Shown: positions 50,467 to 60,400 of the stretch, piece by piece
How the letters are laid out: the number at the start of each line of letters is the position of its first letter
Position numbering within the stretch: position 1 is the first letter of the stretch
Assembly: GCA_019448385.1 (NCBI GenBank)
Contig: JAGTXO010000006.1
Coordinates: 1,240,001-1,304,000 of the forward strand
Direction: 5' to 3'
From: Diacronema lutheri
Taxonomy: Eukaryota; Haptophyta; Pavlovophyceae; Pavlovales; Pavlovaceae
DNA: 64,000 bases
Notes under the pieces: generated by a model
Told to the model about the DNA's origin: nothing
The model's input: the letters and a program-made list of their open reading frames with translations, nothing else
Database searches by the model: none
Position numbers and translations under genes: made by a program

Positions 50467-52176
50467 ATGTCGTCCCGGCCGGGACAAGACGCCGCAATGC
50501 AGCCGCTGCAGTTCGTGCCGTTTTCGTCGGCGCCGGAGGTGGGCTTCTGGCGCGAGCTGGGCCGGCGCAAGCTGGACGAGCTCGGGCTCGACGACGCCCC
50601 AATACCCGTCTGCGCCCGCTTCGAAGTGACGGAGCACGGCCGGTCGGCCTGTCTCGCGTCCGTGGACGGCTCGGCATTTGGCGCCGCCGACGATCTCCGG
50701 CGCGGCGCGCCGGCAGGCACGCACGCGATGATTGGCGTGCTGGTGAATACGAATACGCTCGATGAATTCAAGCGCGCCGACAAGAACGCGCTCATGGAGC
50801 GCGCCGCCGTCGAGCTGCGCGCCGAGCTGACGCGCGTGTCGCCAACGCGCCTTACGCGCATCATCGTACTCACACACGCGGATCTCAAGTCGCACGAGTA
50901 CTACTACTGGTTTGGCTTTCCCGCGCTTGCGCCCGCCGTTCCGATCGTCGCCTCTGAGCCGGCCCCGCTCGACGACGCGCTCGCGCCGCTGGCGGTCGAC
51001 GCGCTGCGCGCGGCGTATGAGAGTGCAGGCGCGCGCGGCGCGGGCGCGGGCGCGGGCCCAGCGCCCGGCGCGAGCGCGGCGGATGGCGAGGGCGCAGCAA
51101 CGGACGGCTTGTCTTTCTTCGTCGTGCGCGTGCGCGCGCGCGCGCGCGCGCGCCCGCCTACGGTGGCCACACGCGACGAGCGCGATGGCGTGGGTAGCGA
51201 GGTCGAGGTCGCGACGCTCGGCAGGTGGTCCGCGTGGTGCCGCGAGGCGGAGGCGGACGAGGACCTGGCGGCGCCGATGCTCGCGTTTGCCGATCCGGTC
51301 GCGCACGGTCCGCACCCAGGCTGGCCGCTGCGCAATCTGCTCATCTGGGCGCGCGCGCAGCCGCACACGCCGCAGGACGTCGACGTCATCTGCTGGCGCG
51401 AGGCGCCGCGCGCCGTGGCGGGCGGCGCGTCGCGCACGGCCGGCGGCGGCGGCGGAGGTGGTAAATGCCGTTCGCTGCTGCTGCGTGCGCGCCTGCGCGC
51501 CGACGAAGCGAGCGGCGTGAGCACCACCAGCCAGCCCGTCGCCGTCGGCTGGGAGCGCAACGCGCGCGGGAGGCTCGGCGCGCGGCTCGTGTCCATGCGA
51601 TCGCAGCTCGACCCAAAGGCGCTCGCCGAGGCGTCGGTCGACCTCAACCTGCGTTTGATGCGCTGGCGGCTGCTGCCCGAGCTGCAAACGGAGCGCCTTG
51701 CCGCGCTCCGCTGCCTCCTCATCGGTGCGGGCACACTCGGCTGTAACGTCGCGCGAGCACTCATGGGTTGGGGCGTGCGTGACATCACCTTTGTCGACGG
51801 CGGCGCGGTCTCGCACTCCAATCCGGTGCGCCAATCGCTCTTCACGTACGCGGACTGTGTCGCGCCCGAGCGGCGCGCAAAGGCGCTCGCCGCGGCGGAT
51901 GCGGTCAACGGTATCTTCCCCGGCGCGCGCGCGAGCGGCTATGAGCTCGTCGTGCCGATGCCCGGCCATCCCGTCGCGAACGGCGAGCTCGACGCGGTGC
52001 GCGCGGCGGTGGCGCGGCTCGAGGAGCTCGTCGATGCGCACGATGCGGTCTTCTTGCTTACGGACACGCGCGAGTCGCGCTGGCTCCCAGCGCTGCTGTG
52101 CGCCGCCAAGGATAAGCTCGCGATCACCGCCGCGCTCGGCTTTGATTCGTTCGTCGTCATGCGGCACGGGAGCGGA

Positions 52177-52219
<43 letters not shown>

Positions 52220-52848
52220 GGGCCGACGGGGCGTGCGCGCAGGCCGATGCCAAGGCAGCCGACGAGGTCGTCATGCAAGTGACGGCCAAGGCAGCCGTTG
52301 AGCGCGCCGCCAAGTCGGCCGCCGGCACGCCGCGCGCCGACGTGGGCTCGAGCGGCACGCGGCCGCGCCTCGGCTGTTACTTTTGTAACGATGTCGTCGC
52401 GCCGGTCAACAGCACGCTCGACCGCACGCTCGACCAGCAGTGCACGGTCACGCGGCCGGGTCTCTCCATGGTCGCGTCCGCGCTCGCCGTCGAGTTGCTC
52501 GTTAGCCTCGCGCATCACCCACTCGCGCACGGCGCGCCGGCCGACGCGCACGCCGCCGAGCCGTCGACGCCGCTTGGACTCGTACCGCACCAGCTGCGCG
52601 GCTTTTTGCCCACGTTCCGCACGGACCTTTTGACGGGCGAAGCGTTCTCGTGCTGCGTGGCGTGCTCCGAACGCGTGGTCGTCGACGGGTACCGAGCGGA
52701 TGGCTTCGCGTTCCTGCTGCGCGCATTCAACGAGCCGGACTTTCTCGAGATCTTTTCAGGCCTGCGCGAGCTGCACAAGCAGGCGGAGGCCGCGATCGAG
52801 GCATGGGAGGGCGACGGCGGCGACGATGAGCTCGGCGAGGACTTTTGA
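50467..52848 (+). CDS. ATG7: Autophagy E1-like enzyme ATG7
   Basis: 793 residues, one exon. ATG7 activates ATG8 and ATG12 by adenylation and thioester transfer. The N-terminal domain is recognised by MQPLQFVPFSSAPEVGFWRE, the GVLVNTNTLDEFKRADKNAL region and HEYYYWFGFPAL. The adenylation domain has LLIGAGTLGCNVARALMGWG (about residue 418) and FVDGGAVSHSNPVRQSLF. The catalytic Cys is C659 in DRTLDQQCTVTRPGLSMVAS. Zinc-type Cys pairs CYFC and CVAC are present. The C-terminus (ALRAFNEPDFLEIFSGL, then an acidic tail) matches the ATG3/ATG10-binding end. Low-complexity inserts occur at 51020-51160 (Ala/Gly/Arg) and 52180-52225 (a GCGCCC hexamer run encoding Pro-Ala). Confidence 0.95.
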
Positions 52849-53257
52849 GTCGCGCATGAGGCGCTCGCTCAGCGTCCGATTGGACAAGGCTGTTTGACCG
52901 CGCGGCTTCTCGGGGGCGGTCACGAACGGTACAATCATGACGCCTGATCTCTTGCCCGGAGAGGATTGTCCTACGCAGCGCGCAGACGGCGCGAACTGGG
53001 ACGGCCAGACGGATGGCGCGGGACGGGCCGACGAGGGCGTGCACCCGCTCGTGCGCCTGGCTCTTCGGCCGAGCTGCGGCATCGGCGCTGAGCGCGCGCC
53101 TGGCCACGCGCGGAGGCGCGCATTGGGATTGGCAGCCGGGGCCGCGCAGCCCAACACGCCATGATGCGCAGCCTGCCGCGTCCTGCGCGGGGCCATCGCC
53201 GACCATCGCTGCCGGTGCGCGCGCGGGGCGAACGCAGCGGCAAAGTCGGGCTTCACA
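52849..53257 (+). other. Spacer between ATG7 and SHOCT gene, mostly duplicated TilS 3' sequence
   Basis: 409 bases. The part from about 52980 on is copy 2 of the block described at 38088. No independent gene seen. It presumably holds the ATG7 3' UTR and the next gene's promoter. Confidence 0.6.
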
Positions 53258-53261
53258 GTGA
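52980..53261 (-). repeat. Duplicated block, copy 2 (TilS 3' fragment)
   Basis: Reverse-complement match to 38088-38440. Read on plus, it still encodes RLALRPSCGIGAERAPGHAR and the shared stop. The 66 bases present in copy 1 (between GCCGAC and GACGAGGGC) are missing, in frame. Similarity fades upstream near TDGTNGQP of TilS. Confidence 0.9.
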
Positions 53262-54100
53262 CAGCTCGACTGACTGGGGAGGCTTGCATGGAAAGTTCCT
53301 GTTCTCTTTCCAAGCAGCTCGGCAAACGGGGTGAAGAAAAGTCAAGCACTACTGACTGCTTCCCGATGAACCTGGAGCTCAGCGGGCGCGCGGCGAACGA
53401 GCCGATCGCGTCGCCGCGGTCGCGCCCGTCCAGCCGACCCGAAGCCGCGCTGGCCAAGGGTGCGGGGCACGAGCTCATTGCGCCTAAAAAGACCAAAAAG
53501 TCCATCATGCTCTCGCCGCGCTCGCGCGCATACGTGCCGGACGAGGCGGACCTCGCCCCGCCCGCGCCGGCACCGGCGCCCAAGGGTGTGCTCGAGCCGA
53601 TGGCCGTGGCCGCACCGGTGCTCGAGCCCGCACCCGCAACCGCGCCCGCGCGGCCGCGCGCGCCGCCACAGCTCGCGTCTGCACCGACGGCGGAGGACGC
53701 GCCGCCGCGGCCGATCGACGTGGCCAAGCCGGAGGCGCGCGAATCGGAAGAGAAGGAGACGACGCCCAAGGAGCAGCAGCACCCGAAGCTCAAGCAGGAG
53801 AAGAATAAGCTGAACCGCCAGCCAAGCCGCGGGCTGCCGTTCACCTCGCCGAACTCGGCGCGCGGCCCTGGCTCGGCGCGCGGACCCGCGCCGCCGCCTG
53901 CCGGCCCGCCGGCACAGCCCGCGACGCTTAGCTCGAGGGCTTCGCCGCGCGCGTCGGCGCGGAACGGCAGCACATCGGCGCGCGGCTCGCCCGCGTTGCA
54001 CGGCATGACCCTCGTGCAGCTCTGCGAGCTGAAGCAAAAAGGGATGTTCTCAGACGCAGAGTTCACGGCGCTCAAGCAGCAGCTGCTCGCTGACCTCTGA
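53258..54100 (+). CDS. Disordered protein with C-terminal SHOCT motif
   Basis: Up to 280 residues. Most of it is low-complexity Pro/Ala/Ser/Lys (LAPPAPAPAPKGVLEP, EEKETTPKEQQHPKLKQEKN). The final 30 residues, MTLVQLCELKQKGMFSDAEF followed by TALKQQLLADL, form a SHOCT motif (short C-terminal domain, consensus L..L..ll..GlIseeEFe..K..lL), which is often found at the end of oligomerising proteins. The start is uncertain: ATG 53258 lies at the edge of the duplicated TilS block, and ATGs at 53288 (MESSCSLS) and 53366 (MNLELSG) are alternatives. Function unknown. Confidence 0.65.
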   Translation: MTARLTGEACMESSCSLSKQLGKRGEEKSSTTDCFPMNLELSGRAANEPIASPRSRPSSRPEAALAKGAGHELIAPKKTKKSIMLSPRSRAYVPDEADLAPPAPAPAPKGVLEPMAVAAPVLEPAPATAPARPRAPPQLASAPTAEDAPPRPIDVAKPEARESEEKETTPKEQQHPKLKQEKNKLNRQPSRGLPFTSPNSARGPGSARGPAPPPAGPPAQPATLSSRASPRASARNGSTSARGSPALHGMTLVQLCELKQKGMFSDAEFTALKQQLLADL

Positions 54101-54448
54101 GGCGCGCGACCCCTTTCTCCCTCCCCCACTTTGTCTTATTGCGGCCAGCGCCGTCCCTCGATTGCGCCGCATGCGCTCGCGGCGACGCCCACTTGGCCCG
54201 CCCTGACGCTGAAGTTGGACTTATCGCCCGATGCTGGATGTGCGTCGCTGTTCCGCATTGCGCACGATGCGTCAACGCACGCACGGAAGCTCCATCTGAA
54301 TGTCCGATGACGCGACCTTCCGCTGATCATTGTTGACACGTCTTGAGTCTTGACGCCGACTTTCCGCCCGCCGTGGGCGTGTGGCCAGTGGCCAGTGCCA
54401 CCGTGGTCCGTGGTGGTGCGTCCAGCACACCCAAGCGGTTCCCGCCCG
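54101..54448 (+). promoter_or_regulatory. Upstream region of RAD51-paralogue gene
   Basis: 348 bases with no supported gene. It includes an AT-richer part around 54290-54360. No copy of the TTTTTGCC element was noticed here. Confidence 0.35.
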
Positions 54449-55468
54449 ATGGCGGTGCACTCGCTTGAGCACCTCGCGGCGAGGTTGCAGGTCGAGGGCA
54501 TCTCGCCGGGCCAGCTGCTTGAGATGCCGCGCCTCGAGCTGCTGCACGCAACGCGGCTCTTTCCCGAGGAGCTCGAATTTGCCGCCCAGGAGGCCGCTGA
54601 ACGGATCATGCCGCGGATCTGCACCGCGAGGGCGCTGCGCCTCGCGACCGCACACCTGCGCACGCGCCTGCCGAGGCTGGACGCGGCGCTTGCCGGTGGG
54701 CTGAGCGTGGGTACGATTACCGAGATTGCTGGCACGGCGGGCAGCGGCAAGACGCAGGTATGCATGCACATGGTCGCCTGTGCGCTGCTCGACGACGATG
54801 CTGCGCATGCAATCTACATCGACACGGAGCGCTCCTTCTCGCCGCGACGGCTCGCGGAAATCTGGTCGGCGCTGGCGCGTGGCGAACCCGACGCCGATGG
54901 CGCCGGCGACGACGCGGCTGGCGGCGACGGAGCGACGCATGCTGCCGACGTCGCCGCTCCGGCCGTACGCTCGGCGCTTGGCCGCGTGCACGTCGTGCGG
55001 CCGCTCTCGTCCGGGCAGCTCGAGGCGGCCGTGCGCGCGATCGGCCAGCTCGCGGGTGGCTCGCACCGCGTGGCGCTCGTCGTCATCGATTCAGTCGGTG
55101 CGCTCGTCCGCGCGGAGTTTGACCGCGACGCGCGCATGAAGCGCGCGGAGCACCTGACGTCGCTCGCTGCGAGCATCAAGCGCATCGCGGACGCGCTCAA
55201 GGCGGTCGTCATTGTGGCCAACCAGGTCGTGCGGCTAATCGACGACGGCGCGGGCCTGTGCGGCGAGCTGGACGGCGAGGCGGGCGCGCGGCTACAGCCC
55301 AGCCTTGGCGTCACCTGGGCGCACAACGTCAACGCCCGTCTTCTGCTGCAGTGTGCGCACCACGGCGCGGCAACTCGCAGGTCGATCCGGATCGAAAAGT
55401 CGCCGAGAAGCGCGCAGCAGTCGGTTGAGGTGCGCATCCTTCGGGGCGGCCTCGCTGAGGGAGTGTAG
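54449..55468 (+). CDS. RAD51 paralogue, RAD51B-like
   Basis: 339 residues, one exon. RAD51 paralogues assist RAD51 filament formation in recombinational repair. A helical N-terminus (LEHLAARLQVEGISPGQLLE) leads to RLDAALAGGLSVGTITEI and the Walker A motif GTAGSGKTQVCMHM (about residues 92-105). AIYIDTERSFSPRRLAEI follows. Walker B is RVALVVIDSVGALVRAEF. AEHLTSLAASIKRIADALKA and VVIVANQV complete the core, and LQPSLGVTWAHNVNARLLLQ matches the end of RAD51B. A Gly/Asp/Ala insert (about 150-175) sits between strands. The assignment to RAD51B rather than XRCC3 rests on motif resemblance only. Confidence 0.85.
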   Translation: MAVHSLEHLAARLQVEGISPGQLLEMPRLELLHATRLFPEELEFAAQEAAERIMPRICTARALRLATAHLRTRLPRLDAALAGGLSVGTITEIAGTAGSGKTQVCMHMVACALLDDDAAHAIYIDTERSFSPRRLAEIWSALARGEPDADGAGDDAAGGDGATHAADVAAPAVRSALGRVHVVRPLSSGQLEAAVRAIGQLAGGSHRVALVVIDSVGALVRAEFDRDARMKRAEHLTSLAASIKRIADALKAVVIVANQVVRLIDDGAGLCGELDGEAGARLQPSLGVTWAHNVNARLLLQCAHHGAATRRSIRIEKSPRSAQQSVEVRILRGGLAEGV

Positions 55469-55672
55469 GTCTGCAGTGCTTTGCTGGTCTGCAGTGTGTG
55501 ACACGAACTTTGCGCACCGCCACGGGCTTTCACTGGCACAAAGGCCGAGTGCAGCCAGTCGGTCTCAAGTTGACAGAGGGAGTGAGTGAGCAAGCCGGCA
55601 TCGCCAAGTGCCATCCGACGGTCAATGCCAGCTGGCGTCGTGTCGCGCGCTGCGCGCCGGTGCCATGCACGC

Positions 55673-57055
55673 TCAGGCGCCCCGCCTTGCCCGCCCGAGG
55701 GCGCCCTTGACCGTCTCGTACGAGGTCTGCGCGGCGCAGAGCGCGCGCATGCGCCACGATCGGTCTCAAGGGCGCACCGCTTCGGCGCCGCACGGCATGC
55801 GCGCGCGCGCACGCTGCACGCACCCAGCTGATCGCAACCGACGGCGCGTGGTAGAGCGCGCGCGCGCCGAGGCCCCTGGCGAAGCCGCGCACGCCCTCCT
55901 CGGCGTAAATGCGGCCGAGCGCCTGCACGAGGGAGGTGTAAGGCGGGCGGCCGTTTGGCGAGCCGGACGCGCCCGCGAGGGTAGGCAGCGTGCGCACGAG
56001 CGCGCCCATGCGCGGCGCGGAGAAGGAGCCGAGCGGCGCCGTGCCCATCTGCATGCTGCCGCCGCCAGCTCCGCCCGCCGAGCCGCAGCTGGAGCCCGCG
56101 CGCGCGCCGGGGCCGAGCGCGCCGGCGCCGGGCAGCTTGCTGGCGGACGGCAGCTCGGGCTGTGCAGCGCAGTGCTGTGTCTGCAGGCGCGTCTTGACGA
56201 CGTCGAGCGGGTTGGTGAAGGTGGCGGCCACCACGCCCGAGCCCGCACCCGCGAGCAGGTAGGTCGACGTCGTCGCGTCCGTGCCGTGCGGCGCGAGGAG
56301 GTGGCGGAGCGCCTCGTTGGTCCCGCCCATCACGGCCGCGTACGGAACGTTCATCAGAAGCGTCACGCCGAAGGAGCGGTAGAAGGCGCGGAAGCCTTCG
56401 GCGCGCCAGACTTGCCGCGCGCAGTCGAGCACGTTCGCGTGGTACCCGAGCTGCAGCCGCTGCTTCATGACGTCCATCGGCGTCATGATCGCGTCGTGCG
56501 CGACGGACGCGATCGCGACGGCCGCTGAGCTGCAGAGCGGGTGGTCGGGCTGGCCGAGAGCGTGGCCAAAGCGCAGCTTCAAACTCTCGTAGATCGAAAA
56601 ATACGCCGCATGCGCCGGCATGCACCCGAGCAGCACCGTGCCCGAGCCTTTCCACGGCGCGCACGGCCCCTCGCGCAGCAGCCGCCGCACGCAGTGCACC
56701 ATGCTCGCCTCGCAGCCAGACGAGCACGCGGCGGGCCTCGCTTGTAACCGCGTCTGCGCGGCGGCGGAAAGATGGCCGAAACCACGTGCAGAGATGAGCG
56801 TGAGCCGCGCGCGCGCTCAGGACCGCCGCGTGCGAGCACGAGCGCACCGCGTATGCGAAGGGTTCGGCGCGACTGTTCGCGCGAGCCACGCGCCCGACGC
56901 GCACCACGCGCGTGCGCGGGCGCACACACCTTAATTGTGTCAACCGGGAACATGATGAGGTGCTCGGCGAGGCCCGCTGAGCTGCCCGCCACCACGTGCT
57001 CGGCGAGCGTGTTCCTCGCCGGATCCCACTCGTCAAAGTCCTCCATGCCGAACAC
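55673..57055 (-). CDS. Mitoferrin-like mitochondrial carrier
   Basis: Three exons, 57055-56930, 56753-55824 and 55726-55673, join in phase 0 to give 369 residues. Mitoferrins import iron across the inner mitochondrial membrane for haem and Fe-S assembly. All three carrier signatures are present: FPVDTIK-TRLQ (spanning the exon 1-2 join), TPMDVMKQRLQ and NPLDVVKTRLQTQ. HVVAGSSAGLAEHLIMF opens helix 1, and YFSIYESLK and NVPYAAVMGGTNEALRHLL match mitoferrins. The 17-residue last exon (SYETVKGALGRA) follows SVAISW as in homologues. A long Gly/Ala/Ser insert after TRLQTQ lengthens the third repeat. It is convergent with the RAD51 paralogue gene. Confidence 0.92.
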
Positions 57056-57493
57056 GGAGCCAACCTCTCCCGCACGATTCCGACCGAAAAGGGTAAAAGA
57101 ACCTTTTGGCTCTTCTCTACGTCTTTAACAGCGGCTCTTTTTGTCCCGTTTTTTTCGCACCCGTTACGCTTCGCCACAGCGCCCGGTGCGGCCGCGAGAC
57201 AGGTGGGTGGCGCACGCGGGCGGCCTCGAGCGGCCGGTCGGGGCGGTTGGAAGCGCCTTGAGGCGCGCGTTGCTCTGCCTTTGGCATCGGACGCGAGGAC
57301 ATGCCCGTCATGTGCACGTTGTGGCACTTGGATGCCGCGCCGAGCGCGCGCGGGTCCTTGCGGCTCGACCTCATGGCTGCTCGCGCGCGCGCCGTGCGCG
57401 TGGCGCTGGCGTGCTCACGCGCCGCTTTGCCCGCGTGCACGCGCGCCGCGCACGTCCGCGCCTACACTTGCCGCGCAGGCGTAGCCCGGGCCG
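57056..57493. promoter_or_regulatory. Divergent region between mitoferrin and matrix-protein genes
   Basis: 438 bases. Near the mitoferrin side it holds clustered A and T runs (GAAAAGGGTAAAAGAACC, then TCTTTTTGTCCC and a further T run, 57089-57160). The half nearer the matrix-protein gene is GC-rich without visible elements. Confidence 0.4.
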
Positions 57494-60400
57494 ATGCGCA
57501 CGGCCGTGGGCATCGCCGGGCGGCTGCTCGCCACCGCGCTCGCTTGCGCGCCGCTCGCGTCAGCTGCAGTCGCTGACCTGCAGCATCTCTTCCAGTTTGA
57601 CAACCGGCTGACATCGGCGGTAAGCGGCGACACGCTCACGCTGACGCGAATTGTTGGCACGACCACGTACACCTCCACCGGCCGCATCCAGAGCGCGCTC
57701 GTGTGCAATGCGGCCAACACGTTTGAGTCGTCCGCGTCCGTCACGTCGCTCGCCGGCACAGGCGTCGACAAGACCATCTCGGTGTGGGTGCGGATGACGT
57801 CGGCGGCGAACGGCGCGGTGTGGTCGATCGGCTCCGGCGCGGCCGTGCCCTACACACTCTTCGAGCTCGACTACCGTTCAAACACAAAGCTGCGGCTCGT
57901 GCGGCTGACGGGCATCCCGACCTCGGGCACGCTCACGTCCACGAGCACCTTCGCGGCGGACGGCGCGACGTGGCGGCATGTGGTCGTCACGTACGACGAG
58001 ACGGGCGGTACGTCGGCGGTGGTGACGCTGTATGTCAACGCCAACAGCGAGGCCTCGGCCTCCGGCGCGGGCAGCCTATCAAACCTCGCGACCGCCACGA
58101 TGCGCGCGTGCTGGGGCCGAGGTCTAACGGCCTCTTTCCCGGGCTCCATCGACGATCTCGCGCTCTTCAACGGCGCGCTCTCGTCGGCGGAAGTGACGAC
58201 GCTGTACAACAACGGGCTCGTGTCGACGTCGGCGGACGAGATCTCGTACGCTGCCGTTGTCCTTGCCCACCTCGCGCTCAACGGAGCTGCGACAGGGCTC
58301 AGCGCGTCCGCCGGGACCGCCTCGTACGCCGAAGGGCAGATCGGCAAGGCGCTCGTGCTCGACGGCGCGACGCACTTCACCTTCGACGCCATTGCCGCGC
58401 AGCCGGCCGCGACGACGATCTCGGGCGCCGCGCGCAGGTCTGTCGCCTTCTGGTTTAAGCAGACCTTGGTCGCACAATCGTCCACCTCGCCGGCAATCGT
58501 CTCGTACGGCAGCGCGTCCTCCCTCCAGGCGTTCGAGCTCGGCCTCTTGCTCGGCAAGGCGGCGCTCGCGCTCGGTGGCGGCAGCACGGCGGTCGTCGCG
58601 CCGTCGAGCGCGTCGACGGGCGTTTGGTACCACGTGACGGGCACGTACGACGGTTCGCTCGCCGTCCTGTACGTCGATGGCGCGAGCGTCGGCTCGAGCG
58701 CGCAGACGCTCAATACGGGCGGCGGCGTGACGAGCACGACGGTTCGCATCGCGCAGTCGACGCTCGCGGGCGCGTTCACCGCCGTCTTCGCCGGGATGGT
58801 GGACGATGTCGGCCTCTTCGAGGGCAGCCTGACCGCAGCGGAAGTCAGCGAGATCTGGACGAACGGCGCATCAGGCATCGATTTGACGAGCACGGCGCTC
58901 TCGCCTCCGCCGCCCACGCCGCCGCCCTATCCGCCGAGACCGCCACCCAGCCCGCCGCCCAGCCCGCCGCCCAGCCCGCCACCCAGTCCGCCGCCCAGCC
59001 CGCCACCGCCCGCCCCGCCGAGCTTGCCGCCAAGCCCACCGCCCAGCCCGCCGCCTCCGCCGGCGCCCTCCACCCTCCTCAATCACTACAAGTTCGACTC
59101 GACGATCACGCCGGGCGAGGACAGCGTCTCGGGCAACACGATGACGGGCACGGCGGTACAAACCGCGAGCGGGAAAGTGGGCAAGATGCTCGTGTGCACG
59201 GCGGTCCAATACATGGACGCGAGCACGGCGGTGAGCGCGTCAATCACGGCCGCGGGCGCGCGTTCGGTCGCGCTCTGGGTGACGCGCCTTTCGACTCGCC
59301 TCACGGCTTTTGCCTCGTACGGATCGACAAGCGCGAGCAACAACGCGCTCTTCGAGATAGTCGCTAACGCGAACGGAGAGCTGTGCGTGTACACGGGCGG
59401 CGTGGGCAACATCTTCTGCGGCGGCGCGCTGACGAGCAGCGTTTGGCAGCACGTCGCCGTCGTGTACGACGGCGCCACGTCACTCTACTTCTACATCAAC
59501 GGCGCACTCTCCGCCGCGAGCCCTGTTGCCGTCACGACGCTCGCGACGGCGAGCGGCACGCTCCGGTTGTGCGACTCGGTCACGTCGCAGACCAACGGTT
59601 TCGTTGGGCGGCTTGACGACGTGGGCGTGTGGGAGGGGCCGATCTCGGGGATCACCATCGAGACGATCTACAACAACGCCCTGCTCGTCCCGCCGCTCAA
59701 CCTGCAAGCCATGTTCACTTCGCCGCCGCCACCCAGCCCGCCGCCAAGCCCGCCGCCCAGCCCGCCGCCGCCTAGCCCGCCGCCCAGCCCACCACCCAGC
59801 CCTCCGCCACCCAGCCCGCCGCCCAGCCCGCCGCCCAGCCCGCCGCCCCGTCCGCCGCCTAGCCCGCCGCCCAGCCCGCCGCCGCCGTTGCCACCGCACC
59901 CGCCGCCGAGCCCGCCGCCGCCGCCCGCCGCCTCGCTGTTGCATGCCTACACCTTCGACGGCAGCCTGGTGGACAAGTGGGGCAATAACGACCTCGCAGC
60001 ATTCGGCACGTCCGGCTCGGTGACGGCCACCTTCTCCTTGGAGTCCAAGATCGGCCAATCCGTCCGCTTGACCGCGTCAGCGGGCGAGTATCTGAGTGGC
60101 ACAAGTCCGGCGATCGCGGGCGACACGGCGCGCTCGGTGATCCTGTGGTACCGGCAGACGGGTGCGACGGCCGCCAAGCCGCTCGTCTCGTGGGGCTCGG
60201 ACACGTACGCGAACGCGGCGGACAAGGGCATCTGGGAGATTGCGCTCGAGTCCGACGGCACGCCGCGCGTCGCGATCAAGTCGCTCTCGTCTATCACGGG
60301 CACAAGCACGTCCGCGCTCAACACGTGGTACCACCTCGCAGTCACGTACGAGGCGGGCGCCGGCGAGATCTTCAAGGACGGGGTGCTCGAGACGCGGATC